A stretch of DNA of 64,000 nucleotides from the NCBI RefSeq assembly GCF_008632455.1, contig NZ_CP043929.1, positions 1,922,001-1,986,000 on the forward strand, in the 5' to 3' direction. Each line of letters opens with the position of its first letter. Position 1 is the first letter of the stretch. The notes beneath the pieces were generated by a model. It was not told the DNA's origin. It saw nothing but the letters and a program-made list of their open reading frames with translations, and did no database searches. Below, one piece after another: positions 1 to 8,888 of the stretch. This DNA is from Methylomonas rhizoryzae (GTDB taxonomy: Bacteria; Pseudomonadota; Gammaproteobacteria; Methylococcales; Methylomonadaceae). The position numbers were made by a program, and so were the translations under genes.

Positions 1-239
1 TTGCGAAACAACACGATCAAAGCTATCACCAGACAGTAAATGGCCAGCGATTCGATCATCGCCAGACCGATGAACAAGGTACGAGTGATGGTTTTTTCCG
101 CTTCCGGTTGGCGAGCCAAGGCCTCCAACGCGCTGGCAATGGCTTTGCCCATGGCGATGGCCGGCAACATGGTGCCGACGGCGATGACTAGGCCGGCCAC
201 GCAGGTGGAAATCAGGCTGAACAAATGCAAATCGGTCAT
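1..239 (-). CDS. atpE: N-ATPase subunit c, 3' end beyond window
   Basis: Forms the membrane rotor ring that carries the coupling ion. The 79 residues visible make a two-helix hairpin: helix 1, a polar loop ending in ALARQPEAEKT, then helix 2 with the carboxylate motif MIESLAIY. Helix 2 keeps Glu and Ser, as Na+-type rings do, but aligning on the RQPEA loop puts Met where the helix 1 Gln or Glu sodium ligand usually sits. A proton-coupled or altered ring is therefore possible (inference). The ATG overlaps the atpB stop by 3 bases, so the genes are translationally coupled. The far C-terminus and the b, alpha and gamma genes expected next lie outside the window. Confidence 0.9.
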   Translation of the reverse strand, partial: MTDLHLFSLISTCVAGLVIAVGTMLPAIAMGKAIASALEALARQPEAEKTITRTLFIGLAMIESLAIYCLVIALIVLFR

Positions 240-937
240 GAACTGTGCTCCTGGGAGGATGGGGAATCGGAGGGGGCGCCTTCCAGCGCGCCGGCAATGT
301 AGATCAGGGCCAGCATGCCGAAGATATAGGCTTGCACTACCGCTTCCACGACGTGCAGCATCAACAATGGCACCGGCACCAGAAAGCCTGCGATCAGCAA
401 CACTAGCAGGGCTGCCATCTCCAGGCTCATGATGTTGCCGAACAAGCGAATCGCCAAAGCCAGGGTGCGTGTCAGTTCACTGACGATGTGAAATGGAAGC
501 AGGATAGGGCTGGGTTCCAGATAGTGGTGCAAATGGCGGCGCCAGCCATGGTCGCGAATGCCGAACCAATGGGTCGATCCGAATACCAGCAATGCCAGCG
601 CCGATGTGGCGGACAGGTCGCGGGTGGGGGAATGCAATCCGGGAATCAGTCCAACCAGATTGGCGACTAAAACGAATAGCCACAACGTCGCGACGAACGG
701 CAACACCCGCCGCACTGCCGCTGTCGGCAGCACCTCGGCAATCGCGGCCTCGATGGCCACCACTACCGCCTCGACGCCGGCTTGCAGCCGACCGGAGCCG
801 TGCCGGTTGGACCAATGGTACAGCACGGCCAGCGCGGCAAAAGCCGCCATCACGCCCCAGGTGGTCAGTACCGTGCCGTTGACGGCCAGCGGGCCAAGAC
901 CAAGCGAAACGTCGTCAGTGTGATTGGCGGTGTACAT
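236..937 (-). CDS. atpB: N-ATPase subunit a
   Basis: Stator channel subunit of the membrane sector, with several hydrophobic helices and the conserved region ELTRTLALAIRLFGNIMS that holds the essential arginine facing the c-ring. The protein ends in a polar tail (SDSPSSQEHSS). I chose the ATG at 937 because GAAAGGA lies just upstream; an in-frame ATG 12 codons earlier has no such site. About 233 residues, normal for the family. It follows atpQ by 32 bases and overlaps atpE. The order D-C-Q-(R)-B-E is that of the laterally spread N-type ATPase operon, which usually accompanies a separate housekeeping F-ATPase. Confidence 0.92.
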   Translation of the reverse strand: MYTANHTDDVSLGLGPLAVNGTVLTTWGVMAAFAALAVLYHWSNRHGSGRLQAGVEAVVVAIEAAIAEVLPTAAVRRVLPFVATLWLFVLVANLVGLIPGLHSPTRDLSATSALALLVFGSTHWFGIRDHGWRRHLHHYLEPSPILLPFHIVSELTRTLALAIRLFGNIMSLEMAALLVLLIAGFLVPVPLLMLHVVEAVVQAYIFGMLALIYIAGALEGAPSDSPSSQEHSS

Positions 938-969
938 TGCATCCTTTCCTTCGGCGCGGCCGGTTGGAC

Positions 970-1245
970 TCAAACATGGTTCCGGATGAAGCGAATTACA
1001 TTATAGCCGCCGACCGCGATGCCCAGCACAATCAGACTCACGGTCCAACGCACCGAGTAACCCTCCGCCAGACCATCCAGCCAGCGGCCTAAATAGGCTC
1101 CCAGCACAATGGGCACCGCCAATAGCAGGCCCAGCGTGCCGCCGTAAAACAACATGCCCAGCCAAGTTGCCGGGCGTTGGGCTTTGTCGTTCAGCCGGCG
1201 CAAGTCGCGGCGGGTATGCTCGATCAATTTTTGGCGAAAACCCAT
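970..1245 (-). CDS. atpQ: N-ATPase accessory membrane protein AtpQ (AtpI-like)
   Basis: A 91-residue protein: a charged N-terminus rich in Arg and Lys, then two membrane helices (about residues 29-51 and 67-86) separated by LGRWLDGLAEGYS. This is the AtpI/AtpQ pattern, thought to help c-ring assembly. It starts 2 bases after the atpC stop. In the standard N-ATPase operon a second small membrane gene, atpR, follows atpQ. Here atpB begins after only 32 bases, so atpR is absent. Confidence 0.8.
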   Translation of the reverse strand: MGFRQKLIEHTRRDLRRLNDKAQRPATWLGMLFYGGTLGLLLAVPIVLGAYLGRWLDGLAEGYSVRWTVSLIVLGIAVGGYNVIRFIRNHV

Positions 1246-1247
1246 GG

Positions 1248-1658
1248 TTACAACCCTCCTGCCGCATGGCTGGTCAATTCTGCCAAGCGCCGCATCAGCG
1301 ACCGCTCGATTTCGGATAAGGTCGCGCGCGCGGCATGAATGTCGGAATCGGCGCGGGTCATTTCTTCTGCCAGACGTTCGCACAATAGGTCGGGATCGTC
1401 GCCGAGAAAATAACGCACCGCGGTTACGGTCAACCGATTGTCGGCGAAACGCAGCACGCCGCCAGGCATGGTTAAATAATGCCAAGCGCCGTTCGCTTCT
1501 TGAAACCGCGCCAAGCCATAACGCAACACGGCCACGCAAGGGACGTGGTCGGCCAGCAAGCCGAAGCTGCCGCCGGCGTCGGCGCCGATGAATTGCCTCA
1601 CGTCTTCGAAGCGCGCGCTGCCGTGGCTGTCCAGTAAATCCAGGCAGAAGGTTTTCAT
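1248..1658 (-). CDS. atpC: N-ATPase subunit epsilon
   Basis: Central stalk subunit, 136 residues. The N-terminal beta-sandwich resembles F-type epsilon (the motif GGVLRFADNRLTVTAVRYFLG) and the C-terminal part is helical (about residues 85-130). It links rotor to catalytic head and can restrain ATP hydrolysis. The ATG overlaps the atpD stop as ATGA, the usual coupling in this operon. Confidence 0.88.
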   Translation of the reverse strand: MKTFCLDLLDSHGSARFEDVRQFIGADAGGSFGLLADHVPCVAVLRYGLARFQEANGAWHYLTMPGGVLRFADNRLTVTAVRYFLGDDPDLLCERLAEEMTRADSDIHAARATLSEIERSLMRRLAELTSHAAGGL

Positions 1659-3028
1659 GCCGGCATTCCACCCTTCATATAACAGTCTGCTTCGTCGAGC
1701 CGGTCATATTGGCCGGCGATGAAGGCTTCGCAATCGGTAATCGTTTGTGCCAACGGGACTTTCACTCCCGGCAAGCCGGTGTGGTCGGCAACCGTGACAA
1801 ACGGCTGGGTCAAATAGCGTTGCAGACGTCTGGCTCGTTGCACGATGCAACGATTTTCCTGTGACAGTTCCTCGATGCCGAGCATGGCGATGATGTCTTC
1901 CAAATCGCGGTAGCGGGCAAGATGCTCACGCACCGCCCGGGCCACTTGATAATGCCGCTCGCCAACGATGTGGCGATCCAATATGCGGCTACCGGAACGG
2001 AGCGGGTCGATGGCTGGGTAAATTCCCTTGGCTGCTTGTTGGCGCGACAAAATCACCACGCTGTCTAGATGGCCGAGTATGGTCGCCACTGCGGGGTCGG
2101 ACATGTCGTCGGCCGGCACGTACACCGCTTGAACCGAGGTGATCGCGCCGGATTTGGTCGAGACGATCCGTTCTTGCAATGACGCCACTTCCGTCAACAA
2201 GGTCGGTTGATAGCCCACGGTGGCGGGCATCCGGCCCAACAAACCGGAGATTTCGCTCCCGGCCTGGACGAAACGGAAAATATTATCCATCAGGAACAAC
2301 ACTTCGCTATTGAGCGAGTCGCGCAAGTATTCGGCGTATGCCAAGGCAGTGTAGCCGACGTGAAATCGCACCCCCGGCGATTCGTCCATCTGCCCGTAAA
2401 TCAGCAGCGCTCTGGGCAGAACGCCGGCATCCGCCATTTCTCGCCACAATTCGTGACCCTCGCGCATGCGCTCGCCGACGCCGGCGTATACCGACACGCC
2501 CCGATTGCCGCCGACGGCGTGCATGAATTCCATCATCAACACTGTTTTGCCGACCCCGGCCCCGCCGAACAGACCGGTTTTACCGCCGCGCACGAACGGA
2601 CAAAGCAGGTCGATGACTTTGATGCCGGTTTCCAGAATTTTGCTGGAGGGCAAAGTATCCGCCAACAAGGGAGGCGGGGAGAGAATGTTGCGGAATGCCT
2701 TGGCCGGCAAGGATTGACCGCCGTCCAGCGGCTCGCCGAACAAATTCAGCATGCGGCCCAGGCAAGACGGATCGACCGGAATTTGCAGCGCGTCGCCGCT
2801 ATCGAAAACTGGCATGCCTCGATACAGGCCGGAAACCGAATGCAGTGCGATGGCTCGGATCAGCGTCGGTTCCAGATGCTGAAATATCACCAGCACGTAT
2901 CGGCCATCGCCGTTGATTACATCCAGCGCCTGGCCTATCGGTGGCAGGTAGTGGCAACGCACGTCGACCACAGGGCCTTGTGCCGCTTCGACGATCCCGA
3001 CTTTAGGTTTGGTGTGGTCTGATGGCAT
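1655..3028 (-). CDS. atpD: N-ATPase subunit beta
   Basis: Catalytic subunit, 457 residues from the ATG at 3028, where family homology begins (PKVGIVEAAQGPVVDVRC). The Walker A loop GGAGVGKT is at about 155-162, followed by the catalytic loop GERMREGHELW and the Walker B region VLFLMDNIFRF. A C-terminal IEELSQENR segment replaces the usual DELSEED. All catalytic residues I can judge are present. It is first in the operon; the roughly 180 bases back to hypF should hold the promoter, though I see no clear boxes. Confidence 0.93.
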   Translation of the reverse strand: MPSDHTKPKVGIVEAAQGPVVDVRCHYLPPIGQALDVINGDGRYVLVIFQHLEPTLIRAIALHSVSGLYRGMPVFDSGDALQIPVDPSCLGRMLNLFGEPLDGGQSLPAKAFRNILSPPPLLADTLPSSKILETGIKVIDLLCPFVRGGKTGLFGGAGVGKTVLMMEFMHAVGGNRGVSVYAGVGERMREGHELWREMADAGVLPRALLIYGQMDESPGVRFHVGYTALAYAEYLRDSLNSEVLFLMDNIFRFVQAGSEISGLLGRMPATVGYQPTLLTEVASLQERIVSTKSGAITSVQAVYVPADDMSDPAVATILGHLDSVVILSRQQAAKGIYPAIDPLRSGSRILDRHIVGERHYQVARAVREHLARYRDLEDIIAMLGIEELSQENRCIVQRARRLQRYLTQPFVTVADHTGLPGVKVPLAQTITDCEAFIAGQYDRLDEADCYMKGGMPA

Positions 3029-3209
3029 AAGGGTCTCGTTTTTTCCGCCGCATGCCGGCAGGTAGGATACTTTAGCACTTTGGCGGCGCAACAAACTATT
3101 GACGGCGCGAACGGATAATCGGGTGGCGACGATTGCCGAAAATACCGTTGTCGCAGCGGAAAACCTCAATCGGTAGGCAACGGACAAAAGCGATTCGTTC
3201 GGGGTTTTC

Positions 3210-5690
3210 TCAATCGAGGCTGACGTTAGCGGCAGCAATCGTGGCTTGGCCTAATGCCAATCCGCCGTCGTTGGCCGGATAGCGGCGGGGGATTAAAACG
3301 GTCTTGCCCCGTTCCCGGAGTTGGTCGGCCACGATTTCCAGCAATAAGCGGTTCTGAAACACGCCGCCGCTGAGTACGCATGTATCGACGGCGTGGGTTT
3401 GGGACAGTTGCGCCATTACGGCCACGGTGGCGTCGGCCAGGCTGTGATGAATGCGGGCGGCGATTTGCGGCTTGGGACGTTGGTGCTGCAAGTCGTCGAG
3501 CACCGCGAGCCACAGGCCACGCCAGTTCAAAATCGAAATGCCGCATGTTTGTTCCGGGCACCAGCTGTCAGGGTAAGGTATTTGGCCGGCGAACGCCGCC
3601 GCCGCCAGGTTTTCCAAGGCAATCGCCGCCTGGCCCTCGTAATCGGCTCGCTCGGCGTGCAAGTCCAGCACGGCGGCGAACGCGTCGAACCAGCGGCCGA
3701 CCGAGCTACAGCGCGGCGCGTTCAGGTTTTTGACCATCATCGTATCCAAGGTTGCCAGCGGCTTGTTCGCCAAACCTTGCAAGAACGGCAGATTGCCGAA
3801 TTCCGCCAGCAGTTCGTCCCAAACCAAATAATGCCGGAGCTGGGCATAAGCATTGCGCCAGGGTTCGCGCATGGCTTGGCTGCCGCCGGGCAGCGCAATG
3901 GGCTGGAAATGGCCTAAGCGGCTAAAGCCGCGGTAATCGCCCAGCAAAAATTCGCCGCCCCACAGTTCGCCGTTCTCGCCCATGCCCAGCCCGTCGAATA
4001 TCGCCGCCAAGACCGGCGGCGCATCCAGCGCCACGCCGTGTTCGGCCAGGCAGGCGGCCAAATGGGCGTGATGATGCGCCACGGCTACGCAGGGCAAGCC
4101 GTCCGCTGCCGCCAAGCTTTGGCCGTATTGGCTGGACAGATAGCCGGGGTGTAGGTCTATCGCAACCCGTTCGGGCCGGAAGCCGTGCAACTGCCGGTAC
4201 AGCTCGATGGCGTGGCGGTAATCGGTTTGTACCGCAGCATTTTCCAGGTCGCCGATATGTTGGCTGACCACGGCCTGGCCGGGTCTGAGCAGGCAGAAGC
4301 TGTTTTTCAGCTCGGCCCCCATCGCCAGCACAGGCACGGCCTGCTCGAAACCGGGCGGCAACGGCAACGCCTGCGGCGCATAACCGCGCGCCCGCCGTAG
4401 CAGGCGGATCTCGCCGTCCATCAGCCGCGCCACCGAATCGTCCAGCCGGTTGACGATGTCGCGCTGATGCAGCAGAAAAAAGTCGGCGATGCCGGCCAGT
4501 TTTTGCCGCGCATCGTCGTTATCGGTGCATTGCGGCTCGTCGCTGACATTGCCGGAGGTCAGCACGATGGGATCGTGCAACTCCTGCATCAACAAAGTAT
4601 GCAGCGGCGTGTAAGGCAGCATGAAGCCGAGTTTGGCGTCGCCCGGCGCCACGCCGGCGGCCAGCGCTTCGCCGCGGGCGCGCAGCAGCACAATAGGCGC
4701 AGCCCTGTCTTGCAGGGCAAGGATTTCGGCCGCGTCGGCTGCGGCAAAACGATGCACCATGGCTAAATCGCGGGCCATCAGCGCGAACGGTTTGGCGTAA
4801 CGGCGCTTGCGTTGGCGAAGGGTGTCCACCGCCGCGGCATTAGTTGCGTCGCAGGCCAGATGAAAGCCGCCCAGGCCTTTGATGGCGACGATGCGGCCTT
4901 GGCGGAGCAATTCGGCAGTTTGCCGGATCACATCGTCCATGCTGCCCACGTCCGGCGCCAATGCCTTTGCGTCAGGCCGTTGGTGCTGAGCTGGTCGAAG
5001 CATCAGCGGCTTGACTTGGGGCCGTGAATTGTCCCCTGCAGCCTTCGAAATGCTCGGGGCGAACGGAACCATCCTAGTTTCGCTGCCGGTGGCGCCGCAC
5101 GCGGGTTCGCTGCTGTTCTCGGCCGCTTCCAGCCACAAGCTAGGCCCGCAAACCGGGCAGCAGTTGGCTTGGGCGTGAAAGCGGCGGTCGGCCGGATCGT
5201 CGTATTCGCGCTGGCAGTCCGGGCACATCGCAAAGGCCGCCATGCTGGTGTTGGCGCGGTCGTAAGGCACGGCGCGGACAATGGACAGGCGCGGACCGCA
5301 GTGGGTGCAGTTGGTGAAGGGATATCGGTAGCGGCGATTGGTTGGATCGGCGATGTCGGCCAGACACTCCGGGCAGGTGGCGGCGTCGGCGGCGATAGGC
5401 GTGGCGATGCCGTCTCGCCGGCTGGCGACGATGCGGAATTCGTCCGGCGCGGCTTGATTCAAATCCCGGCATTCCAGCGCGTCCAACCTCGCCAACGGCG
5501 GCAGTTCGCGCGGAATCCGGGCGATAAACCGCTCCAAAGCCTCGGCGTTGCCGAAGGCATGAATCATCACGCCTTCGCCGTCGTTCCAGACCTCGCCGGT
5601 CAGGCCGCAGCGCCGCGCCAAATGCCAAATCGCCGGCCGAAAACCGACGCCCTGCACCACGCCGCGGGCGCGGATGGCCTTGCCCGCCAT
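3210..5690 (-). CDS. hypF: carbamoyltransferase HypF, NiFe-hydrogenase maturation
   Basis: Turns carbamoyl phosphate and ATP into a carbamoyl adenylate and passes the carbamoyl group to HypE for synthesis of the hydrogenase CN ligands. Domains: acylphosphatase (residues 1-90, VVQGVGFRP), two zinc fingers (CPEC at 106-109 through CPVCG at about 178-182), a YrdC-like domain, and a Kae1-like C-terminus with HHHAHLAACLAEHG. The start at 5690 overlaps the hypE stop (TGATG). The 826 residues are longer than usual because residues of about 189-250, between the zinc fingers and YrdC, are low-complexity sequence encoded by an inserted repeat pair. The frame is open, so the protein may still work. hypC and hypD are not in the window. 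Confidence 0.93.
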   Translation of the reverse strand: MAGKAIRARGVVQGVGFRPAIWHLARRCGLTGEVWNDGEGVMIHAFGNAEALERFIARIPRELPPLARLDALECRDLNQAAPDEFRIVASRRDGIATPIAADAATCPECLADIADPTNRRYRYPFTNCTHCGPRLSIVRAVPYDRANTSMAAFAMCPDCQREYDDPADRRFHAQANCCPVCGPSLWLEAAENSSEPACGATGSETRMVPFAPSISKAAGDNSRPQVKPLMLRPAQHQRPDAKALAPDVGSMDDVIRQTAELLRQGRIVAIKGLGGFHLACDATNAAAVDTLRQRKRRYAKPFALMARDLAMVHRFAAADAAEILALQDRAAPIVLLRARGEALAAGVAPGDAKLGFMLPYTPLHTLLMQELHDPIVLTSGNVSDEPQCTDNDDARQKLAGIADFFLLHQRDIVNRLDDSVARLMDGEIRLLRRARGYAPQALPLPPGFEQAVPVLAMGAELKNSFCLLRPGQAVVSQHIGDLENAAVQTDYRHAIELYRQLHGFRPERVAIDLHPGYLSSQYGQSLAAADGLPCVAVAHHHAHLAACLAEHGVALDAPPVLAAIFDGLGMGENGELWGGEFLLGDYRGFSRLGHFQPIALPGGSQAMREPWRNAYAQLRHYLVWDELLAEFGNLPFLQGLANKPLATLDTMMVKNLNAPRCSSVGRWFDAFAAVLDLHAERADYEGQAAIALENLAAAAFAGQIPYPDSWCPEQTCGISILNWRGLWLAVLDDLQHQRPKPQIAARIHHSLADATVAVMAQLSQTHAVDTCVLSGGVFQNRLLLEIVADQLRERGKTVLIPRRYPANDGGLALGQATIAAANVSLD
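4977..5066. repeat. inverted REP-like pair inside hypF
   Basis: Two inverted copies of a motif close to CCGTTSGYSCYGAGC followed by TTCGAAG: one reads on the plus strand from 4977, the other on the minus strand ending at 5066. The pattern resembles dispersed bacterial repeats containing TCGAAG and CTGAGC. The pair keeps the hypF frame open and encodes part of its extra 60 residues. Confidence 0.6.
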
Positions 5691-6727
5691 CAGCAGATGC
5701 GCGGCAGTTGCTCGCCTACCGGCCAATCGACGATGCGCCGGCCGCCGAAAGCCGTGGTCATTTGCACGAAACGGTGCGGATCGGCCACGACTTCGCCGAT
5801 GATGGCGGCGGCGCTGCCCAAGGGATGCCGGCGCATCGCCGCCAGCAGCGTCTCGGCCGCATCGGCATCGCAGATGCAGACCAGTTTGCCTTCGTTGGCG
5901 ACGTATAAAGGATCGAGACCGAGAATTTCGCAGGCCGCCTTGACTTGAGCCTTGACTGGAATCCGGGCTTCGTCGATCACGATGCCGACCCCGGACTGGC
6001 CGGCCAATTCGTTCAATACCGCCGCCAAGCCGCCGCGGGTCGGGTCGCGCAGGCAGCGGATCGCGCTCGGCGCCGCGTTCACCATATCGGCCACCAAACC
6101 ATGCAACGCCGCCGAGTCGGAAACGATGCTGGTCTCGAACTGCAAGTTCTCGCGACTGGCCATAATCGCCACGCCGTGGTCGCCGATCGAACCGCTCAGC
6201 AATACCGCGCAACCCGGAGCGGCGCAGTCGCCGGAAATCTCGACGCCGTCCGGCACCAGGCCGACGCCGGTAGTGGTGATGAACACGCCGTCGGCCTTGC
6301 CGCGCTCGACCACTTTGGTATCGCCGGTCACAATCGGCACGCCGGCGGCCTTGGCCGCCGCCGCCATGCTGGCGACGATGCGTTCCAGGTCGGCCAGCGG
6401 CAGGCCTTCTTCCAGGATGAAACCCGCCGCCAGATACAGCGGTTTGGCGCCGGACATCGCCACGTCGTTTAACGTGCCGTGCACCGCCAGCGAGCCGATG
6501 TCGCCGCCCGGAAAAAACAACGGCGAAATCACATGGCCGTCGGTACTGATCGCCAAGCGCCCAGCCGGCACGTTGAACAAAGCCTGATCGTTGCGCCGAT
6601 TCAGCAAGTCGTTGTCGAAATGCTTGATGAACATTTGCTCGATCAACTGCGCCATAGCGCGGCCGCCGCCGCCGTGGGTGAGGTCGATTTGGGATGGTCT
6701 GGCGTTTAGCGAGTGCAAGTAAGTCAC
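5690..6727 (-). CDS. hypE: carbamoyl dehydratase HypE, NiFe-hydrogenase maturation
   Basis: Dehydrates the carbamoyl group on its own C-terminal cysteine to thiocyanate, the cyanide donor for the NiFe site. 345 residues, normal length. It has the N-terminal DLTHGGGGRAMAQLIEQMF motif of the AIR-synthase fold, DPTRGGLAAVLNELA in the middle, and the diagnostic ending PRIC. The start is GTG at 6727, with no strong ribosome site seen. It lies only 12 bases after the restriction gene, in the position where hypD is normally found. Confidence 0.94.
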   Translation of the reverse strand: MTYLHSLNARPSQIDLTHGGGGRAMAQLIEQMFIKHFDNDLLNRRNDQALFNVPAGRLAISTDGHVISPLFFPGGDIGSLAVHGTLNDVAMSGAKPLYLAAGFILEEGLPLADLERIVASMAAAAKAAGVPIVTGDTKVVERGKADGVFITTTGVGLVPDGVEISGDCAAPGCAVLLSGSIGDHGVAIMASRENLQFETSIVSDSAALHGLVADMVNAAPSAIRCLRDPTRGGLAAVLNELAGQSGVGIVIDEARIPVKAQVKAACEILGLDPLYVANEGKLVCICDADAAETLLAAMRRHPLGSAAAIIGEVVADPHRFVQMTTAFGGRRIVDWPVGEQLPRIC

Positions 6728-6739
6728 GGCTTGGAGGCG

Positions 6740-7543
6740 TTAATTTCGATAACCGTATCTGACGAGATCTTCCGGCAAAATCTCGTCGGCCGGCACCAAA
6801 CGGTAGTGCTTTTCGTCGACGACCTTAATCTCGTCGTCCTCGAGTCCCAATTCGAAGATGGCGATTAAGTCTTCGCTCATGAATTGGGCCGAGACCGTTC
6901 GGCACACAAGCGTGGGATATTTTTCGGCGCAGCAGGCGATATCTTGCTTGGTTTGGACCACCGACAACTGGTCGTTGCCGCCTTTGGCTTGGACTGGAAT
7001 GACGTATTGTCTTCCATGCCTATCGATGCCGACGTAGATTTCGTCTATTTCGATCTGACCTATGCCGCGTACGGTGGTTCGCAAGTGGTTTTGCAAGGAA
7101 TAGGTAGCGAGACCGAGAAAAATATCGATCAGCCGGTTGTATCTGACTTTGGCCAGAAGCGCTTGCTCGTCGGATAAGGCGTGAGCCGATACGATTTCCG
7201 GCGTCGCATCGGGTATTTTGATCGTGACGAGTTCGCGATTCGGTACGATGCGGTTGATTTTCACCAATTTGAACACGTAACGGGCCCGACCGGCGCCTTC
7301 GATAATCCATTCCATCCCTTCCGGTTGCGTAGCGAGAATAGATTCGGGCATGGCGGTTCTATATCTAACCGAATAAACCACATCGCCGAGGTTTTTCGGC
7401 AAATCGATGCTCAACGCGGCGGCGGCCGATTCCAATTCGGTTCTATCGAAAAATAGTTCCGGCGAATCGGCTTCGTAAAGGTCGAAGAAAATTTTCTCGA
7501 TTAAGGCTTTGTATCGATTGGAATTGTTTTGTCGTTTAGCCAT
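6740..7543 (-). CDS. putative type II restriction endonuclease
   Basis: A 267-residue protein that starts inside the end of the methyltransferase gene (8-base overlap) and ends 12 bases before hypE. Its place after a Vsr and a C5-methyltransferase gene makes it the likely cognate endonuclease. In the second half, IEIDEIYVGID then YVIPVQAKGG fits the Asp and Gln-x-Lys pattern of a PD-(D/E)xK nuclease core. I cannot name the family or the target sequence. The function is inferred from position and this motif. Confidence 0.7.
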   Translation of the reverse strand: MAKRQNNSNRYKALIEKIFFDLYEADSPELFFDRTELESAAAALSIDLPKNLGDVVYSVRYRTAMPESILATQPEGMEWIIEGAGRARYVFKLVKINRIVPNRELVTIKIPDATPEIVSAHALSDEQALLAKVRYNRLIDIFLGLATYSLQNHLRTTVRGIGQIEIDEIYVGIDRHGRQYVIPVQAKGGNDQLSVVQTKQDIACCAEKYPTLVCRTVSAQFMSEDLIAIFELGLEDDEIKVVDEKHYRLVPADEILPEDLVRYGYRN

Positions 7544-8888
7544 GCAGTTCTTCCGTCGGCGCGAGATGTTCCATTTCGATATCGCGTTGTCTGCGCTTGG
7601 TCGCCCCGCTTTTCCGATCGCGTTTGCCGATCGGATTGGGTATTCCCCAGTGTTCGCAAGCTTTGGACATATCCATTTTAAGCAATGCGGGATCGCCGAG
7701 ATCGAGGATCTCTTTCGGTCGCGCAAGTTTGATGCCCAACGTATCGACGACGCTCCCGGCGATCGCCTTGGCCAACGGCGGCGGTACCGCGTTGCCGACT
7801 TGCCGCGCACCGTGCCATTTGGTTTCGTGAAGGCGGAACCAATCGGGAAAACCGTGAAGACGGGCCATTTCCCGAACGGTAATGCATCGCGCCTTTGCGT
7901 AATGGATGGGCCTAGGACTGGTAAAAGCGCCTCTGGCCGAATCGGTGCCGGCGCGCAAAGTGTTCGATACGCCTTGCGGCGGCAATCTGAAAAAACGCGA
8001 TACCGGTTCCACTTGGCCGGGCTCGGTTTCCGCGAATCTGCGCCTCGATATGGGGGTATGGACGGTGCGCATGCTCGAAGTCAGCGCGGCGGCGTTCCAC
8101 TTCCTGACATAGCCGAATCCCCAGGCGTCTTCGTCCAGGCAACGCATTTTTTTCGCATAATCGCTCGGTTTGCCCCAGCGGGCTTGGCCGACTTCGTCGC
8201 TAAACGAAAGATGTTCGTAATCTTCGGCTTCCGGCAAATCGCCTAAGGCATCGGCGCAAGATGGCCCGATCGGTAAATTAATCGCGGGCTTGCCGGCCGG
8301 CGAGACGATAGGCATAGGATATTCCGGCAATGGCAGTCCCTTTTTGGCTCCCAACAGAATGAGCCGTTCCCTGTCCTGGGGTACTCCGTAGAAGGAAGCG
8401 TTCAGCACTTTCCAAGGCTTTCGTATTTCGTACCCAACCGCTTCGAAAGTTTCTATCAGTTCTTCCAAAAATCGTTTATGTTTGCCGACGGTAAGTCCCT
8501 TAACGTTTTCGAAAACGAAGTAGGAGGCGTCGAGTTCGACGACTATACGCACGAATTCTCTGACCAGCGCGTTCCGATCGTCGTCCAACGCTCTTTGGCC
8601 GATCAACGAAAAACCTTGGCACGGAGGTCCTCCGAAAACGACGTCGACTTTTCGATTGCCTATTTTCGCCGTCTTTCTGATCTCTCGGCCGCTCAATCCG
8701 ACGACCGATTTAGGTAAAACCGCGCAGTGCGGAAAATTGAATTTATGGGCGGCAGCATGAATGGGGTCTATTTCGACCGCAGCCATAACGTCGAAACCGG
8801 CTTGTTCGAAGCCGAGGCTCAAGCCTCCGGCGCCGGCGAATAAGTCGATCGCGATAGGTCTTTTTTCTGGCACGTATTTATCCTTCAC
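7536..8888 (-). CDS. dcm: DNA (cytosine-5) methyltransferase
   Basis: 450 residues with the ordered C5-methyltransferase motifs: motif I DLFAGAGGLSLGF (about 15-27), the catalytic PPCQ loop with Cys90, the ENV motif (FVFENVKGL, about 125-133), QDRERL (motif VIII) and the C-terminal VGNAVPPPLA (motif X). The variable region between VIII and X sets target specificity and cannot be read from sequence alone. It overlaps vsr by 11 bases upstream and the endonuclease gene by 8 bases downstream, a tight three-gene defence cassette. The symbol is the generic one; E. coli Dcm specificity is not implied. Confidence 0.93.
   Translation of the reverse strand: MKDKYVPEKRPIAIDLFAGAGGLSLGFEQAGFDVMAAVEIDPIHAAAHKFNFPHCAVLPKSVVGLSGREIRKTAKIGNRKVDVVFGGPPCQGFSLIGQRALDDDRNALVREFVRIVVELDASYFVFENVKGLTVGKHKRFLEELIETFEAVGYEIRKPWKVLNASFYGVPQDRERLILLGAKKGLPLPEYPMPIVSPAGKPAINLPIGPSCADALGDLPEAEDYEHLSFSDEVGQARWGKPSDYAKKMRCLDEDAWGFGYVRKWNAAALTSSMRTVHTPISRRRFAETEPGQVEPVSRFFRLPPQGVSNTLRAGTDSARGAFTSPRPIHYAKARCITVREMARLHGFPDWFRLHETKWHGARQVGNAVPPPLAKAIAGSVVDTLGIKLARPKEILDLGDPALLKMDMSKACEHWGIPNPIGKRDRKSGATKRRQRDIEMEHLAPTEELHG

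Noticed and set aside
2207..3022. 271-residue frame antisense to atpD
   Set aside because: Shadow of atpD codon use, with no recognisable protein pattern.
5169..5948. 259-residue frame antisense to hypF and hypE
   Set aside because: Crosses two real genes and has no start signal or family.
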